In this document: piece by piece, positions 11,452 to 19,036 of the stretch
How positions within the stretch are numbered: position 1 is the stretch's first letter
Layout of the letters: each line of letters opens with the position of its first letter
DNA from: an uncultured Collinsella sp.
Lineage (GTDB): Bacteria; Actinomycetota; Coriobacteriia; Coriobacteriales; Coriobacteriaceae
Direction of reading: 5' to 3'
Assembly: GCA_900551815.1 (NCBI GenBank)
Contig: URXE01000045.1
Span: forward strand, 1 to 19,036
DNA length: 19,036 bases
The notes under the pieces: generated by a model
Databases searched by the model: none
What the model was told of the DNA's origin: nothing
The model's input: the letters and a program-made list of their open reading frames with translations, nothing else
Program-made: the position numbers and the translations under genes

Positions 11452-14322
11452 TCACGCTCCCTGTGCGGCGAGCGCCGCGGTCAGGACGATGCCGGCAATC
11501 TTGGCCGCCTTGACGTCGTGTTTGTCGTAATCCTCCAGGGCCACCGAGATGGCAACCGTGGGTGAATCGTAAGGTGCAAAGCCAACAAACATAGAGTTGA
11601 CGTTGGTGACGCCGGTCTCGGCCGAACCGGTCTTGCCGGCAACCTTGACGCCCGGAATCTGGGCATCGGTGCCGGTACCGGACTGGACGACGGCGAGCAT
11701 GGCCTGCTTGACCTGGTCGGCCGTGGTGGAGCTGACAGCCTGGCCCAGCGAGCGGGACTGCGTGGTCTTAACCACGGTTCCGTCCGGGGCGAGTATCTGT
11801 GACACAAAGAACGGGTCCATGACCACGCCGCTGTTGGCGATAGCGGCAGCGATCACGCAATTCTGCATGACGGTGGTCTGCGGGCCAGGCGTGTGGTCCA
11901 TGCCGACGGGCTGGCCGGCGCCTGCCCAAGCGGTCTCCCACTCGGTCATAAGCGACGGGTCGGCCATGATGGAGGCCGCGGCGGTAAGGTCCTGACCCAG
12001 CTTTTGCCCATAGCCAAAGGCGTTGGCAAACTGTACCAGCGAGTTGGCGCCGACCTCGTTGGCCACCTGGCCAAAGACGACGTTGGACGACACGGCGAAG
12101 GCCTGCTGCAGGCTGATGGTGCCGTAGCTCTCGTTGGCATAGTTGGTGACCGGCGCGTTGCCGATGTCCATGGAGCCGGGCGCCTGGTACGTGCTGGTAA
12201 GGCTGGCGGTGCCGGTTTCGAGCGCCGCGGAGAGCGTGACGACCTTAAAGGTCGAGCCCGGGGTGTACAGCGCGTCCATGGCGCGGTCGTACATGGAGCC
12301 GTCCTCGCCACCGCCCGACTGCATCAGGGCATCGATGTTGGTGTTGTCATAGGTGGGTGAGCTCGCGCACGCAAGGACCGCACCGGTGCGCGGATCCATG
12401 ACCACCACAGCGCCCTTAAAGCCTTTGAGCGCCTGCTCGGCAGCCGTCTGGATGCGCGAGTCGATAGTGAGCTTGGCGGTATTGCCCGGCTGGGTCTGCC
12501 CTGCGAGCGACGCAATGGCGTTGTTCCAGCTGGAGTAATCCTTGGAGCCGGTGAGCGTATCGTTCATGACGCTCTCGATGCCTGCGGTGCCGTATTGCTG
12601 GCTCACGTAGCCCACCACGTGCGCGGCCATGTTGCCGTTGGGGTAGGAACGGGCGTAGGTGCCGTCCTCCTGCTGTAGCGACTCGGCGAGCGTCACGCCG
12701 TCGGACGTGATGATGGAGCCACGCTGGATGTACTTGGAGCGGGCGATGGTGTGGTTGTTAGTCGGCATGTCCTGGTAGTCCTTTGCCTTGATGACCTGGA
12801 CATAGGTGAGGTTGCCGATAAGGATGGCGAACAGCGCCGTAAAGGCAAACACGGCACGAGTCAGACGGTTGGCAAGCGCCACGCGGCCGAGCACGCCGGA
12901 CTCAGGCGTGTCGAGCAGGCGACGACGCATGCGAGAGCCCGCGGAGTGGTTGCCGTGGCTGTAGGAAGGCACGTTGGCAAAACGCGTACCGGTCGGGGCA
13001 GCGGCGGATGCGACCTGGTCATCGGTGATGGCGGCCATGGTGCCGGTGCCGGTGAGCTCGGCTTCGCGTCCGGTTGCCTCGTCGCCGGCGCGCAGCAGCA
13101 GCGCGACGATGATAAAGCTCGCCAGCAGCGAGGAGCCGCCCTGGCTCATAAAGGGCAGGGTGACGCCGGTCAGCGGGATCAGGCGGGTTACGCCGCCAAC
13201 GATTAAGAATGCCTGGAAGCTGATGGCCGCCGTAAGGCCGGTCGCGCTAAAGGCTGCAAGGTCGGACTTGGCGCGGGCTGCCGTGGTGAGGCCACGCACG
13301 GCAAAAAGCATAAACAGGATGAGCACGGCGCCGCCGCCCAAAAGGCCCATTTCCTCGCCGATGGCCGAGAAGATGAAGTCGGACTCGACGACGGGGATGT
13401 TGTTTGCCATGCCGTTGCCGATGCCGACGCCATCCAGGCCGCCGTCAGCCAGTGAGTAAAGTGACTGTACGATCTGGTAGCCCTGGCCCTGGGCATCCTT
13501 AAACGGATCGACCCAGACCTGAAAGCGCACCTGCACGTGAGACAGGAACTTGTAGGCGCCCACGGCTCCAACGGCCAGCAGCGCAAGGCCGATGATGACG
13601 TACGAAAAGCGTCCCGTGGCAACATAGAGCATCAGCAAAAAGATGGTGTAGAACAGGACGGCCGAGCCCAGGTCGCGTTCGAAGACGACGATGAGCAGGC
13701 ACACGCCCCACACGGCAAACAGCGGCAGCAGCAGGCGGAAGCGCGGAATCTTGAGGCCCAAGATCTTGCGGTTGGAGATGGAGAGCAGTTCGCGGTTCTC
13801 GGCCAGATAGCCTGCCAGGAACAAGACGATGAAGACCTTGGCGAACTCGCCGGGCTGGATGGTGAAGCCCGCGATGCGAATCCACAGCTTGGAGCCCGAG
13901 ATCGTGGTGCCGATAAAGATCGGCAGCATCAGCAGGATGATGCCGATAATGCCAAAGGTGTACTTGTAGCGCATGACCACGTCGAGGTTCTTGACCAGTG
14001 CGAGCGTTCCCACCATGAGCGCCACCGAGACAAACAAGATGATGAGCTGCGAGATGGCGAGGTCGGGGGCCAGGCGCGTCACGAATGTGATGCCGATGCC
14101 CGAGAGCACAAAGACGATGGGCAGGATGGCGGGGTCGGCGCCGGGCGCCAGGATGCGCACGGCGATATGCGCCGCGGCGAAGGCGGCGAACAGGCCGATC
14201 GGCACGGCGAGCGTCTCAAAGGAAATCGTGGCACCCGCGGTGAGCACGTACATCGCATAGAGCAGGATGACGGGGAACGCCGAGGCGATGAGCAAGAGCA
14301 GTTCGGTGTTGCGGCGACTCAT
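11452..14322 (-). CDS. rodA-pbpA: RodA/FtsW glycosyltransferase fused to class B penicillin-binding transpeptidase
   Basis: One uninterrupted frame of 956 residues joins two enzymes of peptidoglycan synthesis. Residues 1-412 are a SEDS protein (RodA/FtsW) with about ten membrane helices. It has the conserved VDPF loop with Asp272 and the 'GGVTRLIPLTGVTLPFMSQGG' region (380-397, key residues Thr379, Pro383, Gly386, Pro390, Gly395). A Ser/Thr/Ala linker of about 75 residues follows, then a new membrane segment at about 488-508. The PBP has an N-terminal RGSIxTSDG motif (534-542) and a transpeptidase domain with the SxxK nucleophile Ser690 (STFK), SSN 745-747 and KTG 897-899. ATG 14322 is chosen for its AAGGGAG site 8 nt upstream. 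In most actinobacteria these are two adjacent genes, rodA and pbpA. The fusion fixes the polymerase and crosslinker at 1:1. Confidence 0.95.
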   Translation of the reverse strand: MSRRNTELLLLIASAFPVILLYAMYVLTAGATISFETLAVPIGLFAAFAAAHIAVRILAPGADPAILPIVFVLSGIGITFVTRLAPDLAISQLIILFVSVALMVGTLALVKNLDVVMRYKYTFGIIGIILLMLPIFIGTTISGSKLWIRIAGFTIQPGEFAKVFIVLFLAGYLAENRELLSISNRKILGLKIPRFRLLLPLFAVWGVCLLIVVFERDLGSAVLFYTIFLLMLYVATGRFSYVIIGLALLAVGAVGAYKFLSHVQVRFQVWVDPFKDAQGQGYQIVQSLYSLADGGLDGVGIGNGMANNIPVVESDFIFSAIGEEMGLLGGGAVLILFMLFAVRGLTTAARAKSDLAAFSATGLTAAISFQAFLIVGGVTRLIPLTGVTLPFMSQGGSSLLASFIIVALLLRAGDEATGREAELTGTGTMAAITDDQVASAAAPTGTRFANVPSYSHGNHSAGSRMRRRLLDTPESGVLGRVALANRLTRAVFAFTALFAILIGNLTYVQVIKAKDYQDMPTNNHTIARSKYIQRGSIITSDGVTLAESLQQEDGTYARSYPNGNMAAHVVGYVSQQYGTAGIESVMNDTLTGSKDYSSWNNAIASLAGQTQPGNTAKLTIDSRIQTAAEQALKGFKGAVVVMDPRTGAVLACASSPTYDNTNIDALMQSGGGEDGSMYDRAMDALYTPGSTFKVVTLSAALETGTASLTSTYQAPGSMDIGNAPVTNYANESYGTISLQQAFAVSSNVVFGQVANEVGANSLVQFANAFGYGQKLGQDLTAAASIMADPSLMTEWETAWAGAGQPVGMDHTPGPQTTVMQNCVIAAAIANSGVVMDPFFVSQILAPDGTVVKTTQSRSLGQAVSSTTADQVKQAMLAVVQSGTGTDAQIPGVKVAGKTGSAETGVTNVNSMFVGFAPYDSPTVAISVALEDYDKHDVKAAKIAGIVLTAALAAQGA

Positions 14323-14338
14323 AAGCGGCACTCCCTTT

Positions 14339-16237
14339 CTAATTCTTATCGGAGGCTTCGGCCTCGGCTGACTGTTCGGCGGTTTTCTCGGAATCTGACT
14401 CGGAGGTGGATTCCTGATCGGTGTTGTCGCGAATCGTTTGCGCGTCAATCACCTGACGGGTCTGCTCCTCGTCAATCTGATGGCGGTACTTGGAAATGGT
14501 GTCCTGCGCATCGTCGACACTCGTTTGCGGAATGCCTGCCTTCAGGCGGTTTTGCGTGTCTTCGGGCAGGTCGGACAGCTTGATGCTGGTTTCGCTCTCG
14601 AGCCAGTGGAGCTCGACCCCGAGCGTCTTGCCGGGCAGGCCGCGCCAGACGGCGACATTGCCGTGGTAGGTTCCCAAGTAATAGGAGCCGGTGACGCCCG
14701 TGTATGCCCAGATGCCTGCTACCAGCACAAAGACAAGGGCCAAGACGGTGGCGATGGTGACATTGCGACGTCGGACGCGTTTTGCCTCGCGCATAACGCC
14801 GTCGTCGACCAGGTCGACGACCACCACGGTCACATTGTCGTGGCCGCCGGCGGCGAGCGCCGCGTCCACCAAGTTGTCGACACAGATCTGTGCGCTCGAG
14901 GACTGCGTAGCGATGTTCTCGATATCGCTATCGGGAATCATGCTCGAAAGACCGTCGGAGCACAGAATCAGGCGGTCGCCTTCCTCGATGTGCAGGGTAA
15001 AGTGGTCGGCATACATGGCGGGATCCGAGCCCAGCGCGCGGGTGATGACCGAGCGGTTGGGGTGGACGCGGGCCTCGTCGGCCGTGATCTCGCCGGCATC
15101 CACGAGCTCCTCCACGTAGGAGTGGTCGCGGGTCACGCGGATGAGCGTACCCTCGTGGAGCAGGTAGGCGCGCGAGTCGCCTACGTGGGCGATGGCGAGC
15201 GTGTCGTTTTCGATGTAGGCGCAGGTGGCCGTGCATCCCATGCCGGGTTTGCCCAGGCCGTTGAGGGCGGCCTCGATCACGGCGGCGTTGGCGGCCTCGA
15301 CGGCTGCGGCCAAGCGCGCGGCGTCGGCGGACTGCGGCGCCGTCTTGGCGATGGTCTCGACGGCGATAGAGGATGCCACCTCGCCGGCGGCGTGTCCTCC
15401 CATGCCGTCGCACACGCAAAAGAGCGGCGACTGCACCAGATAGGAGTCCTCATTGTGCGGGCGTACGCATCCGACGTCGGAGCGGGCGCCCCACATAAGC
15501 TGCGTGGTGGTGCCGGCGTCGTAGGTCGAGTCGGTCTCGATGCGCTCGTCGGTCAGCGGCTCAAAGCTCATGGTCGAGCCGGGATCTTTGAGCTTTGCCT
15601 CCACGGCGGCGACATCGATCTCGGCGGTGTCGCCGGGGGAGACGGTGTCGGCATCGTTGCCCGAATCGGCATCGGAGACGTCCGGAAGGTTGAGGTCTTC
15701 GGTTACGCGGTCGGCGGGATCGCCGTCCTGCTGCGGCTCGACAGCCGTCGGCTCGGGCGTCGCAAAGTGCGACGGCGCGGGCGTGCTCTGGGGTTGAGCG
15801 GAGGGCTCGGGAGCTGCGGCGGGCGCGGCAACGGGCTGCTCGACTTCGGCAGGCGTTGCAGATGCGGGTGCCGCCTCGCTTGCCGGGGCGACGGGGAATA
15901 CCGGCGCGTCAGGCTCGGGCGCTGCAAACACGGCAGCGCTCTCGTTAATCGCCTCGGCGACGGGCTCGGCAAAGTGAGCCGGTGCGGGCGTTGCCTCCGG
16001 TTCCGCGGGCTGCTCGGCAGCGTGCGCGCCGATAGGGGCGTCGAGCTGCTCGGTGTCGGCGTCCTCGTCATCGACGAGTGCCGGATATTCTTGAGTTACA
16101 TGCGAAAGAGGCAGGGAGAACACGGTGTCCTCGGGCTCCACGGTCGCAGGGCGCGCCGGAGCGGCATGGGCCGGCGCAGCTGCGGGGGCAGTCGGCGTCT
16201 CGGGCATGGTTGCGGACTTGTTCTCCTCGTCGATCAT
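14339..16237 (-). CDS. pstP: PP2C-type Ser/Thr phosphatase with long N-terminal extension
   Basis: This 632-residue membrane phosphatase reverses PknB-type phosphorylation. The catalytic PP2C domain occupies about 247-478, with the metal-binding and catalytic motifs intact: NED 262-264, DGMGG 277-281, GDSRAY 353-358, SDG 427-429, GGHDN 464-468. One membrane helix follows at about 493-512, then about 120 extracellular residues ending in a Glu/Ser-rich tail. Unusually, about 245 Ala/Pro/Glu-rich residues precede the catalytic domain, including repeated PAPxHFA segments at about 85-90 and 153-159. PstP proteins usually start near the catalytic domain. The start ATG overlaps the fhaB stop (ATGA), indicating translational coupling. 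A later Met11 would shorten the extension only slightly. The RodA-PBP gene starts 16 bp after the stop. Confidence 0.95.
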   Translation of the reverse strand: MIDEENKSATMPETPTAPAAAPAHAAPARPATVEPEDTVFSLPLSHVTQEYPALVDDEDADTEQLDAPIGAHAAEQPAEPEATPAPAHFAEPVAEAINESAAVFAAPEPDAPVFPVAPASEAAPASATPAEVEQPVAAPAAAPEPSAQPQSTPAPSHFATPEPTAVEPQQDGDPADRVTEDLNLPDVSDADSGNDADTVSPGDTAEIDVAAVEAKLKDPGSTMSFEPLTDERIETDSTYDAGTTTQLMWGARSDVGCVRPHNEDSYLVQSPLFCVCDGMGGHAAGEVASSIAVETIAKTAPQSADAARLAAAVEAANAAVIEAALNGLGKPGMGCTATCAYIENDTLAIAHVGDSRAYLLHEGTLIRVTRDHSYVEELVDAGEITADEARVHPNRSVITRALGSDPAMYADHFTLHIEEGDRLILCSDGLSSMIPDSDIENIATQSSSAQICVDNLVDAALAAGGHDNVTVVVVDLVDDGVMREAKRVRRRNVTIATVLALVFVLVAGIWAYTGVTGSYYLGTYHGNVAVWRGLPGKTLGVELHWLESETSIKLSDLPEDTQNRLKAGIPQTSVDDAQDTISKYRHQIDEEQTRQVIDAQTIRDNTDQESTSESDSEKTAEQSAEAEASDKN

Positions 16238-16650
16238 CGACGGTTCACCTTCATGACCACGTCGCCAATCTGGACCTCATCACCCTCGCGCAGCGTTGCG
16301 GGCTCCACCAACTGACGGCCGTTAACGAGCGTGCCGTTCAGCGAGTTGAGGTCTTCGATGATGAGTGCCGGGCCCTGCAGCGAAAAGCGTGCGTGCGAGG
16401 CCGAGACAAACGGTTCGTTGATGCAGATGTCCGAGGACGGCGAGCGGCCCACGATGACGGGGCCGAGCATATCTACATGGATGCCACGGATGCCGCGCGG
16501 ACCCTTGTCCACATCGATCGTCCAGATAGCGGAGTCGCGGCGCTGGCCGCGTACGAGTCCCACGCCGGTTTTCATGACGGCGAACAGGAAGATGTAGAGC
16601 AGGGCGACCAGGACGATGCGGCCTGCAAAAAGGACGATATCGATGTTCAT
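16234..16650 (-). CDS. fhaB: Membrane-anchored FHA-domain protein FhaB
   Basis: This 138-residue protein has one N-terminal membrane helix (about 5-28) followed by a cytoplasmic FHA domain (about 65-132). The phosphothreonine-binding motifs are complete: GRSPSSD, SxxHARF, and the NSLNGTLVNG turn. It matches FhaB/FipA of actinobacteria in size and layout; that protein docks PknB-phosphorylated partners at division and elongation sites. The start ATG lies 6 bp after the fhaA stop. Its AGGGGA ribosome site is embedded in the fhaA 3' end, and the stop overlaps the phosphatase start. It therefore sits in a tightly coupled block. Confidence 0.94.
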   Translation of the reverse strand: MNIDIVLFAGRIVLVALLYIFLFAVMKTGVGLVRGQRRDSAIWTIDVDKGPRGIRGIHVDMLGPVIVGRSPSSDICINEPFVSASHARFSLQGPALIIEDLNSLNGTLVNGRQLVEPATLREGDEVQIGDVVMKVNRR

Positions 16651-16656
16651 AAGCGA

Positions 16657-17667
16657 CTATCCCCTAAATTCAAAGGTGCTCAGGCCAAACGTCAGCAGAT
16701 CGCCGTTGCGCAGCGGGCAGCGCGTGATGCGGCGGTTGTTGACGAGCGTGCCGTTGGTGGAATTGAGGTCCTCGATCGACCAGTCCGAACCGGTAAAGGT
16801 GAGCTGGGCGTGACGGCGCGACACGTTGGGGTCGCGCAGGGCGATGTCCGAAACCGAACGCTCGCGACCGATGGTCACCTGCGCGGAAGTGATGCTGTGG
16901 CTCTCGCCGCTCACTACGTCGACGAGCTGGGCGAGCGGGCGCTGCGGGGCGCGGGTGCTCGCCATGTTGGAGGCAATACCGGCCGCGGCGCCAAGGCCCA
17001 CGGCGGCGCCGGTCGCGGCGGCTCCGCCCATACCGGCGAGGGCGTCACGAGAGACGGTCTGCGGCACGGGGATGGGCGCGGCGGCGGGGTCGGGGACGTT
17101 GGGCGCAAAGGGATCGGCCACGGCGAGCGGGTCGGGAGCGACGGCGCGGGGCGTCGGCTGCTGGGGCATGGCGGCGGGGTGCTGTTGCTGCGGAGCGGCG
17201 AATTGCTGCTTGCCGGCGCGGGGAGCGCTGGCGGCGCGGCTTGCGGCCGAGTTGTTCTGGCCCAGGCCATTCTGGTAGGCGCGCTCTTCCTCGTACAGAC
17301 GACCGAGCGTGGGGGCATCGACGTTCTCGGCAAAGACCGAGAACTTACCGGCACGCAGCTGCGGGTCGATCATAAAGCGAACGAGGGGTTCGCCGACAAA
17401 CACATAGCGGCGCTTTTCGGCCTGTGCCTTCACAAACTCGCGGACTTCGCGCGAAAGCTCGGGGTAGAACGGGGCGAGCATGGGATCGTCGTCGGCGGCG
17501 ATCAGGATGGTATAGAGTGCCGGCGCGGTGTTGACGCCGTTGATCACCAGAGTCTGATCCTCCATGTCGCGAGCGGCCTGCTTGGCAAGCTTCTTAAAGG
17601 AGAACGGGGCACGGGTGGCACCGAAGATGCCGGCCACGTGGTCCTCGAAGATGTTCAGGAAGTTCAC
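16657..17667 (-). CDS. fhaA: FhaA: DUF3662 plus FHA domain protein
   Basis: This 336-residue cytoplasmic protein has the two-domain FhaA layout. The DUF3662 domain is at about 1-118. A long Pro/Gln/Ala/Gly-rich linker follows at about 120-255, and a C-terminal FHA domain at about 258-336 carries GRERSVSD, SRRHAQL and NSTNGTLVNN. FhaA binds phosphothreonine peptides; in mycobacteria it binds the phosphorylated pseudokinase domain of MviN and restrains cell-wall synthesis. The start is a GTG overlapping the stop of the upstream kinase (GTGA), with GGAGAG about 11 nt before it. The weak spacing together with the overlap suggests translation by coupling. Confidence 0.95.
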   Translation of the reverse strand: MNFLNIFEDHVAGIFGATRAPFSFKKLAKQAARDMEDQTLVINGVNTAPALYTILIAADDDPMLAPFYPELSREVREFVKAQAEKRRYVFVGEPLVRFMIDPQLRAGKFSVFAENVDAPTLGRLYEEERAYQNGLGQNNSAASRAASAPRAGKQQFAAPQQQHPAAMPQQPTPRAVAPDPLAVADPFAPNVPDPAAAPIPVPQTVSRDALAGMGGAAATGAAVGLGAAAGIASNMASTRAPQRPLAQLVDVVSGESHSITSAQVTIGRERSVSDIALRDPNVSRRHAQLTFTGSDWSIEDLNSTNGTLVNNRRITRCPLRNGDLLTFGLSTFEFRG

Positions 17668-19036
17668 GAAAGATCACTCTCCGTATAGGTTCTTTGGTAT
17701 CCGAGCAAATATAGGCATATCCCAACAATTATAGAGGATAGGGTTCCCGCAACCGCCGCCTTGACGACGACCGCGGCCGCAAGGCTGGCAATTTCCATAT
17801 GGTGTGCAAGACAGAGCGACGCCGCGGAGCCTATTCCGCAGCCGGCGATGGCAGCGATTGCAGTCAGGTTCGAGCCCTGCTCGGCACGCTTGGCATGGAC
17901 GTTGAGCAGCAGAGATGTCAGTGCAGCTGTCGCCGCGACGAGCACGACGGCAGCCCAGAAGAGCATGTCTCCCAGTGCCGTGGCAACATTGCCGAGCCCC
18001 AGCACGCCTCCGGCGGAAAGCGCAACCGTAGCCAGGCGGCCAAAAAGCGCGCCCATCCCCGTGGCGGCCGCGGCGCTTGCCGGGCCGAGCCAAAAGGCCG
18101 CGATGCCGGCGGCGACCCCGGCGGCAAGGAGGACGTCGCCCGTTAGACAGCCAAGTGCCACCGCGCAGGTGAGCGCGGCGCTCGCGGCGGCCTCGGTGCG
18201 GCCCCAGGCGATCCACCAACCGGACATGGCAGCGGCAAAGAGCACCGCGACGGGCAGCATCGACAGGATACCCTGCGTCTGCATGGTGGCGTTGGCCATA
18301 AGTACCAAAAAGCCCACGGCCGAGATAGCCGAGCCAATCTGCGGGGCCAGGCCGGCGGCCGCCCCAATCGCGATGGCCGCGGCAATAAGTCCGGGAAGCG
18401 CCGCGACGCCAGCCGTCTGCATGATCAAAAAGCTAAAGGCGCCGCACGTTAGCGCCGAGATGGCGCGCATGGTGTAATCGCGCGCGTGGCCCCAGCGCGT
18501 GCCGGCCCAGCCGAGTGCGGGGTCGACCTCGATGGTGTCGTCCTCATAGGGCAGCGATTCGATATCGTCTGCCGTGCGCTCGTCATTCGACAGCTCGCCC
18601 ACCATCTGCTCTAGGCTGCGACGGCCCTCGCGCACGCTGCCCAAGCCGGCGAGCAGCTGGTCGCAAAATGCCTCGATGCTGCTGGGGCGGTCTTGCGGCA
18701 TGGGGGAGAGGGCGCTCATGAGCGCAGCCTCGGCTCCCGGGGGAAAGTGCGGGATGAGCTCGCTGGGGTAGGTGGCACCGCCGATGATGCGGCCGAGCGA
18801 GTCGGCGGGCGTGGCGGCCATAAAGGGGGCGCTGCCGCACAGTCCCTCGTAGATCACGCAGGCGAGGGCAAAGACATCGGCGCGCTCGTCGACTGTGCCG
18901 GTCTCGATGTCGAGCTGCTCGGGCGGCATGTAGCCGATGGTGCCGCCGCGCGAGCCGCCAAAGCCGCCGGCAGACGACAGCCGCGCCATGCCAAAGTCGG
19001 TGAGCTTTACATTGCCCGAGTGGTCGATGAGCACGT
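17664..19036 (-). CDS. Ser/Thr protein kinase with polytopic C-terminal membrane domain (5' end outside window)
   Basis: About 457 C-terminal residues are visible; the N-lobe and the HRD motif lie beyond the window edge. The frame enters at 'NVLIDHSGNVKLTDFG', giving the metal-binding DFG. It then shows GTIGYMPPEQ (activation-segment end), 'ADVFALACVIYEGLCG' (helix F) and an arginine-bearing 'PQDRPSS' (helix H-I). After an acidic linker, roughly 255 residues are nearly all hydrophobic, enough for about nine or ten membrane helices, before a short charged end. No PASTA repeats are present. The stop overlaps the fhaA GTG start. Actinobacterial loci of this type normally carry PknA downstream; this kinase occupies the head of the operon instead. 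The multi-span domain could be a sensor or a transporter-like module, but no family was recognised. Confidence 0.9.
   Translation of the reverse strand, partial: VLIDHSGNVKLTDFGMARLSSAGGFGGSRGGTIGYMPPEQLDIETGTVDERADVFALACVIYEGLCGSAPFMAATPADSLGRIIGGATYPSELIPHFPPGAEAALMSALSPMPQDRPSSIEAFCDQLLAGLGSVREGRRSLEQMVGELSNDERTADDIESLPYEDDTIEVDPALGWAGTRWGHARDYTMRAISALTCGAFSFLIMQTAGVAALPGLIAAAIAIGAAAGLAPQIGSAISAVGFLVLMANATMQTQGILSMLPVAVLFAAAMSGWWIAWGRTEAAASAALTCAVALGCLTGDVLLAAGVAAGIAAFWLGPASAAAATGMGALFGRLATVALSAGGVLGLGNVATALGDMLFWAAVVLVAATAALTSLLLNVHAKRAEQGSNLTAIAAIAGCGIGSAASLCLAHHMEIASLAAAVVVKAAVAGTLSSIIVGICLYLLGYQRTYTESDLS

Noticed and set aside
11402..11452. A 16-codon frame overlapping the RodA-PBP stop as TGATG
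   Set aside because: It is too short to judge, has no ribosome site of its own, and is likely chance in GC-rich DNA.
14438..16315. A 625-codon plus-strand frame opposite the phosphatase
   Set aside because: It is Gly/Arg/Val-rich shadow sequence with no domain or ribosome site, opposite an intact PP2C gene.
16078..17688. A 536-codon plus-strand frame opposite fhaA and fhaB
   Set aside because: It crosses three gene junctions of the minus strand and shows only composition-driven openness.

Overview
The window comes from a high-GC Gram-positive bacterium, most likely a gut coriobacterium close to Collinsella. This is inferred from four things: the actinobacterial FHA/phosphatase/RodA/PBP/PASTA-kinase locus, a mannose-type PTS with a DUF956 partner, a DUF5692 membrane protein, and strong G/C third-position bias in the genes set against AT-rich intergenic DNA. 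No mobile element, CRISPR array or rRNA was seen.

Region 1 (1-4876). A minus-strand pair encodes a TetR regulator and a truncated DUF5692 membrane protein. It diverges from a 925-residue iron-sulfur/FAD oxidoreductase with a GltD-like core flanked by extra cysteine clusters. The 190-bp divergent region carries two perfect TTGAC-N5-GTCAA palindromes that bracket a possible promoter, the expected layout for TetR-type repression. Downstream of the oxidoreductase, a 192-nt hairpin-rich leader precedes a lone hypA (nickel metallochaperone).

Region 2 (4877-8564). A 405-bp AT-rich gap holds long inverted repeats and a -10-like TATAAT box. It precedes a complete mannose-family PTS operon: manX (EIIAB fusion), manY (EIIC), manZ (EIID), then a hairpin with a U-rich tail and a DUF956 (ManO-like) gene. 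The permease imports and phosphorylates a hexose, with the phosphate passing through His9 (EIIA) and His175 (EIIB).

Region 3 (8565-9381). This stretch has a tRNA-Arg(CCT) with its own terminator, a 49-residue basic membrane miniprotein starting at TTG, and what looks like an independent minus-strand small RNA with promoter and terminator. The small RNA and the miniprotein leader share the same -10 box and the same 12-base motif just after it.

Region 4 (9382-19036, all minus strand). This is the cell-envelope Ser/Thr phosphorylation locus. In transcription order it contains a polytopic membrane Ser/Thr kinase (5' end outside the window), fhaA, fhaB, a PP2C phosphatase, one ORF joining RodA/FtsW to a class B PBP, and the PASTA kinase PknB. 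The first four genes are joined by GTGA/ATGA overlaps or very short gaps, and the set ends at a strong terminator at 9294-9331. The kinases, FHA adaptors and phosphatase are expected to control SEDS/PBP peptidoglycan synthesis. Unusual points are the covalent RodA-PBP fusion, a roughly 245-residue low-complexity N-terminal extension on the phosphatase, and the polytopic kinase.
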